From Sepiola atlantica (lineage: Eukaryota > Mollusca > Cephalopoda > Sepiida > Sepiolidae), in the NCBI GenBank assembly GCA_963556195.1, contig OY744525.1:80696040-80760039 (forward strand): a DNA stretch of 64,000 nucleotides. Direction: 5' to 3'. Within the stretch, counting starts at the first letter, position 1, and each line of letters opens with the position of its first letter. Positions 57,879 through 64,000 of this stretch are shown here, piece after piece. A program made the position numbers and the translations under genes. The notes beneath the pieces are model-generated. The model was given only the letters and a program-made list of their open reading frames with translations, was not told the origin of the DNA and did not search any database.

Positions 57879-57881
<3 letters not shown>

Positions 57882-57919
57882 TTTTTGTTTTATTTTGCTT
57901 CAGTCGAATTTCTCAGAAA

Positions 57920-58400
57920 TCAAGGGGCCCCTTCTTTGGGCAAACACTTGATCTCCATATGAGATACATAGATATTCGAATATTCCATCATAGTCCTCCT
58001 TTACCATTCAAACGTTGAGTTAGTAAAGAAGTTAGGAACATTAACTTTCCTCTCACTAATTGACCAGCTAACTATGTTTTAGTATATCTTTCTTGTAATC
58101 TCTTGGTCCTACCAGATTCCAGGACAAGAATTCATCTAGTCTGGTGGAGTATCCAGCTAAGTGTTGTTACTAGGGGCAACATCACTTGGAGAAGGTGCAC
58201 AATTCCTAGTATAAGCCAGCGTGGGTTAGCCATACTGAGGGGATCTTATTTGGGCTTCGAACACTATGTTATTTTGAATATTTAGTCAGAGTTTACTTGT
58301 AGGAGGACGTATCCTTATGTCAGGTTGTCCTGACAAACCCCCGCACAGAGAGACCTTAGACACTCGAGGTAAATGTCTAGTAGGCATTCAAGTTCTCTCC
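57920..58400. repeat. dispersed repeat, about 0.4 kb, copy 2 (inverted)
   Basis: Inverse of 53720-54140 (GAGATACATAGATATTCGAA, CTTGGTCCTACCAGATTCCA, TTTGGGCTTCGAACACTATG). With copy 1 it could be the arms of one 4.7-kb element or simply two insertions. Confidence 0.75.
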
Positions 58401-58931
58401 ATATATATATCCCTCAGAAGGAAAAAATAATAAATTGCTTATAATTGGTAAGTATTAATTTGAAAATTTGCAACAAAAATTTTAAGATATGCTTAAAGAA
58501 AAATAGTTAAAAGAAGGTTTTTAAAATGGGCAGAAAGTCATTGTATCAATGCAGATTTTGAAAAATTCAATTTGAATGTGGCAATTAAGGAATGTAAAGT
58601 GATTGATTCCAATAAAATCTAAGAATGATTCAAAAGTCAGAAGTCTGTGAAAAGTCAGTATATGTGTAGAAACATCATGCCAGGAGTCAAGTTTTCTTGG
58701 CATGCGGTTTAAAAATGAAGTGGTTAATTCAACATATGAAATAAGTATAATAGAAAACAAAAAGAAGCGAAAAAGAGGAAAAGAGAGAACGGGAATAAGG
58801 ATAAAAATCAAGTAGGAGAAGGAAAGGAAAAAAAGAGAAAAAACCTGAGGAGAAGAGTAATTCTTTGAAAATTATGGATTAAATGTAATTTTAATATATT
58901 CCTTATTAAACACCTGATGATTTAATAAACT

Positions 58932-58933
<2 letters not shown>
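58401..58933. other. no gene seen
   Basis: AT-rich with a purine-rich stretch at 58740-58850. Nothing recognised. Confidence 0.5.
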
Positions 58934-58974
<41 letters not shown>

Positions 58975-59049
58975 AGTTATGAAAATATATTTATGACAAT
59001 TAAGCTACACAGAGGCTTCCGCGTATCATCCCTGTAGGGAATCGCCAGG

Positions 59050-59099
<50 letters not shown>
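58934..59099. repeat. two (TA)n tracts
   Basis: TA runs at 58934-58971 and 59052-59099, separated by about 80 bp of unique sequence. Confidence 0.95.
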
Positions 59100-59101
<2 letters not shown>

Positions 59102-59145
59102 AGGTTTATGTAGTTTGCTTGAAGCATTGTTTATTGGTATATAGA

Positions 59146-59206
59146 AATGTGATACTTAGAAGGAAATACAATGCAGGGGTGCACTGGATTGCCTTCTAAG
59201 TATCAC

Positions 59207-59209
<3 letters not shown>
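59146..59209. repeat. 30-bp stem hairpin between (TA)n tracts
   Basis: Left arm AATGTGATACTTAGAAGG... (59146-59175), loop GGGG, right arm ...CCTTCTAAGTATCACATT (59180-59209). 27 of 30 positions pair. Confidence 0.88.

Positions 59210-59287
<78 letters not shown>
59209..59287. repeat. (TA)n microsatellite
   Basis: About 39 units starting exactly at the end of the 59146-59209 hairpin. Confidence 0.95.
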
Positions 59288-59295
<8 letters not shown>

Positions 59296-59890
59296 AAGAG
59301 GGGGTAATAAAGAAGGAAATCTATAATAACATGCCATAGATAATGGCTGAGGACTTTCCAATACAATTCTGAAGAGGGTAGTGGAATTTATAGGGGCAGG
59401 GACGGCACAAAAGATGACTATCGGTCATGGCGTCCCAAACCCTGAACCACTGATGAACAAATTGATACTATGCAAGGTAATGTTTTAAATGGCAAACGTT
59501 TTAATGCCCAGCATATAGCTAAGCCCATAGATATTAGTTCTGGTTCGATACACACCGTTTTGACAAACTGTCTGCAATATGGGTCCCAAGAATGCTGACA
59601 CCAGAACAGAAACTGAAAAGGGTTAACATTTCTAGAGCAATTTTGAAATTATTTTCCATAAGATGGCCGAAAAATATCAATAAATTGTCAATAAACTTAT
59701 TCAGATATCTAATGAATGTCCTAAATTTTCATACACAAATATTTGGCTAAACCTCCGGGGTTGCAAAATATCGGGTCGAATTTTCCTCCTCTGAAAAAAT
59801 AGTTGAGTTAAACTCTCCGCGGTTAAAAGATTTGGGGCCCAAATTTCTTGGGTCAAACTCTCCGGTGGCCAATACTTCTGCGTGAAACTG

Positions 59891-59973
59891 GTAGTTCACG
59901 TGGTATATATCATAGTATATATATTGGAAATATATTCCAATATACATACTATGATATATACCACGTGAACTAC
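59891..59973. repeat. 39-bp stem hairpin
   Basis: Left arm 59891-59929 begins GTAGTTCACGTGGTATATAT; right arm 59935-59973 ends ATATATACCACGTGAACTAC. One mismatch in 39, five-base loop. Confidence 0.9.
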
Positions 59974-60757
59974 GATGGAAATAAAATGAGAAAGATATGT
60001 CTATTTTAAAATGTCGGCCATTAAACAATATATATTTTAATAATGGATTCCCTTCTTAATATATCTAAAACATGTCCGACATTAGTTTTAAAAAGAACGT
60101 ATCTCGCGTGTATGTTGTGTTATAGGGATTTATGAAATGAAACTGCAGTCGGGAAGTCTAAGATTTTAAAAAAAGTAGTGTTTTTTTTTTTACTTTTTAG
60201 ATATATAGAAAAAAAATGCAATAATAACCTAAATGCAAGTTAATATAGTTCATTTGTGCTCCTAAACGAAAGGAAATCCCTGATTTCCGCAGGCGCCCCT
60301 GTCGTATTAAAGAACCGATTATTCCGTCGGCTGGTTTTGCTAAACGGTTCAGCTGCAGCTTTCTTCCGACATCTATAGTTAGTTTTACAGACTGACCTAA
60401 ATTGTTCACATACGCATTTTTTTGTTTCTCTCTTTCAACTTATGATATTCATTCATTCATATTTTTTGTTGTTGTTGTTTCTCTCTCGCTAAGATATCAC
60501 ATCACTTCGGAGTGTGTACTTAATTTATCTCGGTTACGTTTGGCCTAGATTTAATCAGAATAGGAACGATGGAAAAAGCGGCAATCAATATTTAAACATT
60601 AAACAAACAAAAAGAAAAGGGAGGGGGAATGCGAGGAAAGAGAGATACGTAAGGATATATAGTGAGTGTCGAGAAGAAGCCAGCAATAGAATAAGGGACA
60701 ATGATAGATAGTTCAAGATAGATATGTAGAGAGAGAAAGATAGGAAGGCATACCAGG
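59974..60757. other. no gene seen
   Basis: No frame with a domain; purine-rich lead into the GATA arrays. Confidence 0.5.
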
Positions 60758-60758
60758 G

Positions 60759-60832
<74 letters not shown>

Positions 60833-60897
60833 AGGATATAGATTTTGGAGATAGATAAATGTAGATAGATAAATAGAGAGAGTAAAGAAGAGAGGAT

Positions 60898-60961
<64 letters not shown>

Positions 60962-61000
60962 GGAGAGAGAGGAAGGTGGAGAAATAGAGAGAGAGAGAAG

Positions 61001-61053
<53 letters not shown>

Positions 61054-61114
61054 AAGAAAGATATATTGATAGAAGAGAGATAGAGTTATTACGCGAAATA
61101 AATAAGTGTGAGAG

Positions 61115-61184
<70 letters not shown>

Positions 61185-61200
61185 CATACATACATACATA
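60758..61200 (+). repeat. four (GATA)n arrays and a (CATA)n end
   Basis: GATA tracts at about 60758-60831, 60897-60960, 61003-61052 and 61118-61183, then CATA to 61200. Separators are purine-rich. Minus-strand frames encode Leu-Ser-Ile-Tyr repeats and are not genes. Confidence 0.97.
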
Positions 61201-61354
61201 GGAGAGAGGGAGGGGAGAGAGAAAGAGGGGGGAAGGGATAGGAAAAGGGAGAGGGGAAATTTCAAGTAATATAAAACGGAAAATCTATTCGTAGACATTG
61301 CAACAATGAATTTAAGTTAAAAAGTCAATAATTCCTCCGACTCCATTGGCGTCT

Positions 61355-61390
61355 TCTTCTTCTTCTTCTTCTTCTTCTTCTTCTTCTTCC
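61355..61390 (+). repeat. (TTC)n microsatellite
   Basis: About 12 units. Confidence 0.97.
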
Positions 61391-61684
61391 ATGAATCATT
61401 AAACTAGAACAGAGCGACCAGAACGAGCTAACATTCTTCAACAGTAGGACATTTTAGAATCTTATTAAAAAAAGAAAAAAAATCACAGACAGTAGTTGTC
61501 GTTTGTTTAAAAATACAATAACTATTCCTGTAATCTTCTGTCTGTGAAAAGGTCATACTGGTTAAATAAATAATATACATTATTATTTTAACATCATAAC
61601 ATTAGCAAACTCATGTATATATTTTCTGTTATTATTATTTAACTAGCCATACCTACCCGGCATTGCCGGGGAGTCCGTGTTTGC

Positions 61685-61860
61685 TCGGCTCCCATGAGGG
61701 CAAAGTTAGACACAAGGTCACTTTTATAGGGTTTTTTTTTCAGCTCTCAAAAAAGGGACGCTCTGGGTGAGACAAAAAATAAAAATTGCCCCAGTAAAGA
61801 ACAATTAATCCTTTTTCTGACCGAGGACAGAACAGATACTTCACTTTGATTCTCTTTTTA
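61685..61860 (-). mobile_element. U2-headed SINE copy
   Basis: Minus strand: AGAATCAAAGTGAAGTATCT then GTTCTGTCCTCGGTCAG, a decayed U2 head; 3' end GACCTTGTGTCTAACTTTGC and CCTCATGGG. Confidence 0.7.
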
Positions 61861-63019
61861 CTTTCATTTTTTTTTTTTACTTTCATTTTTTTCTTTTTTT
61901 CATTAGGATTTTGAAAGCAAAATTTAATTATTACAGTATCGTTTGGTCATGAAATTATTATTAAACTATAACTAATTTTTGTTATGGTACTGTTGTTTTA
62001 AATTATTGGATGTAAATAGCTTCCAAAACTTTCAATCTTTTGATAAATACAGTACGGGTTTGCAAATAATTTTAAAGCCATACATGACTTTTCTATTTGA
62101 CAGCTTGAATGCTTCCAAATTCTTTGCAGATTTCGAAGGCCGTGAAGTAATTCATTCTTTTCTTATCAACTATTAACAAAAAATTAAAATGTCTGACTTG
62201 TTTACGAAATCAAAATGCATTATGGTGGATTTAATTTCATAATAAAATATATCTTTAAAATAGGATTTTTTAAAATTCGTTTTGCAACTAGTAAAAAAAA
62301 AACGATTGTTTTGTTGGCTTTGTGGCTAACAATTCCGATACCATGCTAGAAGATGTATTTATAAACAAAAAATCGATGACACCGATGTTAATATATGTCT
62401 TCCTGTATTTCAATGAACGAATTAAACGAGCGGTTTCAACAATTTGATCAATAACGAACTGAACATTCAAGAAAAGTAATTTATGCAACTCGCGCTTTAT
62501 CGCCGTCCATTATTGCATATTCAACAAAACAGGTCACATCGTTTTATCGATATTTTAAAGATTCGCCTTGTTTGACACAAAGTCAAATATATAGAACCAT
62601 CGTTGATTCTTTTTTTGTGTGTGTGACAGGGACGCGTGAGAAGATTACAAAAGGATCATAACACTTGACTTTTGTCTTTGAAAATTAATTCAAGACAGAT
62701 ATTACTTTTGATTCGGCAGTTTGAAGGCCTAAAATTACTTTTACTCTACTGTTGTAAGCATACACAAAGCGGTTGCATGTTTGCAATGCACACGAATAAC
62801 AAACTTGCTGCACGTGAGAAATATTTAACCCAAAAAATAGAAATCACTCAAGATATGGGAAATATATCTGATTTTGGATTTGGCCACTCAGAATTCGATT
62901 TGTCCACTTGAGAAAATAATGTTCTTCTGATACGAGGTTCCATGCTGTGGTTATAATCCACTTGAGTTTTGCCAAAAATTATGGTCGACAAGACAGTAGG
63001 TTTTTTATGCTTATAAAAT
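61861..63019. other. no gene seen
   Basis: Low in obvious repeats for this window. Frames at 61979-62176 and 62672-62911 (plus) and 62288-62488 (minus) are short and have no recognisable motif. Confidence 0.5.
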
Positions 63020-63228
63020 GACAGCAGATTGGCCTTTTGAAGTGGATGCTGGCTGGCTGGCTATTATATCAAGTGGTCTTTCTGGGGTGGTCCCGGTGAT
63101 ATCATAATATATTTCAGCAGATGGACAGGTGGGGTAAGTCAGAGTTAGCCCTCTGGGCATCTCACGGTCAGTTTGGTTTCCTGGGGCCTGACAAAATGTT
63201 GGTTTTCTGAAAGTCTCACAGTCAGTTG

Positions 63229-63230
<2 letters not shown>
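63020..63230. repeat. possible relative of 41160-41660
   Basis: ATATCAAGTGGTCTTTCTGG resembles ATATCTCAAGTGGTCAGTGC at about 41242, and the downstream segments of both contain GTAGTGAACGC or GCAGTGAACGC. They may be two copies of an LTR-like or other repeat. Weak evidence. Confidence 0.3.
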
Positions 63231-63292
<62 letters not shown>

Positions 63293-63317
63293 AGAAGAAG
63301 AAGAAGAAGAAGAAGAA
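63231..63317 (+). repeat. compound (CT)n(GAA)n microsatellite
   Basis: About 30 CT units followed, after a short joint, by about 8 GAA units. Confidence 0.96.
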
Positions 63318-63593
63318 CTTGTGTTTTGATTTGGTTAGGCTAAGTTTTCTCATTTGTAAATCTGTTATTCAAAAGAAGAAAACGAGCATAAGAATAACAC
63401 TTTGATTCTCGTTTTAAACGGGAGTTGCTATTTTATTAGGAAGGAGAATTCTTCTGTTGGATCACTCAATTGATACTGCGACCGGTGTCGGAATCGAACA
63501 AAGACTTTAGACCGGCACAACGAGCGAACAATTATGGCCTGTGTAGTGAACGCCACAGAGCACGTTCATGTTGTTAGATTTATCTGTCTCCCA

Positions 63594-63812
63594 CTGCAGC
63601 AAAGTTAGATATAAGGTCAATTTAAGGTGGAGAATTCAGCTCACTACAAAAAGGGATCACTTGGACGGATGAAAAAGTTGCCATGATCGGACCCATTGAC
63701 AAGGACACTTCAGCCACTCGGTAATAAACAAAACCCCTCTATAAAGAGGAGGTAATGATTGGAAGGATGGCTCATGAGACCGACCAGTGCAGATATTAAC
63801 TTTGATCCTTTT
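63594..63812 (-). mobile_element. U2-headed SINE copy with central block
   Basis: Minus strand begins GGATCAAAGTTAATATCTGC (U2-like), then a CCTCCTCTTTATAGAGGGG / GTTTATTACCGAG central block like that of 52458-52850, then AAGTGATCCC, and ends ACCTTATATCTAACTTTGCT with AGATAAAT. It links the short and long subtypes. Confidence 0.7.
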
Positions 63813-64000
63813 AAGTTAGTGGGGTTGTGTTAATAAACCGCTGATCCATTCATTGTAGAATAAAGTGGAAGGAAATGAACTGCGAGCTCTAAATCAAGTG
63901 ATGGAAAAATATAAAACACGTGTGAAGCTTTCAGATTTATTTTTGGAACTAACGGAAAGCATATTTCTGCATAAATGCGGTAACAACAAGTTCAGTGTGC

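Noticed and set aside
60592..61298. Frames encoding Ser-Ile-Tyr-Leu repeats
   Set aside because: Translation of (GATA)n arrays.
61979..62911. Three short frames in a repeat-poor stretch
   Set aside because: No motif, no splice or start support, and lengths expected by chance in AT-rich DNA.

Overview
The window is eukaryotic, AT-rich and almost entirely repetitive; I see no bacterial operon structure. Several things point to a mollusc, most likely a cephalopod: a single-exon array of C2H2 zinc fingers, very dense (TA)n, (GATA)n, (CT)n and polypurine microsatellites, RTE-, Jockey- and CR1-like LINE remnants, and a LINE 3' tail of the 'TTTAACGTCC...GCATGCGTTGGACAG' type that I associate with cephalopod genomes. 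This assignment is an inference; no rRNA, tRNA or mitochondrial gene is present to fix it.

Only one gene looks intact and expressed: a 783-codon C2H2 zinc-finger protein on the minus strand (36441-38792) with 11 tandem fingers behind a Gln/His/Asn-rich N-terminal half. Everything else that codes is transposon-derived and broken.

Layout. 0.7-1.3 kb: RTE-like LINE remnant. 3.4-5.6 kb: possible inverted-repeat element. 5.84-8.38 kb: a 2.5-kb purine-only satellite built from several tandem arrays. 8.5-13.2 kb: three LINE tails, one split by a 1,136-bp hAT-like element with target duplication. 15.89-19.26 kb: a 3.37-kb DNA transposon with a decayed transposase, 10-bp terminal repeats, a 4-bp target duplication and palindromic GTCACGTACGTGAC subterminal sites; it sits inside another reading frame. 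19.4-27.8 kb: a dense cluster of nested foldback (inverted-repeat) elements, including a 990-bp palindrome. 28.1-35 kb: a Jockey/CR1-like LINE tail, a second LINE tail, a foldback split by a SINE-like insert, and SINEs. 35.6-40.1 kb: tRNA-derived SINEs flanking the zinc-finger gene. 42-53 kb: SINEs with a U2 snRNA-like head, a LINE with endonuclease and RT segments split by a 169-bp hAT-like MITE, and further foldbacks. 53.6-64 kb: a 0.4-kb inverted repeat pair, long microsatellites, two strong hairpins and more U2-headed SINEs.

The genes do not form a pathway. The window is a record of successive insertions (element into LINE, LINE beside SINE, SINE into foldback, transposon into ORF), and its most distinctive families are the U2-headed SINEs and the transposon with palindromic subterminal sites.
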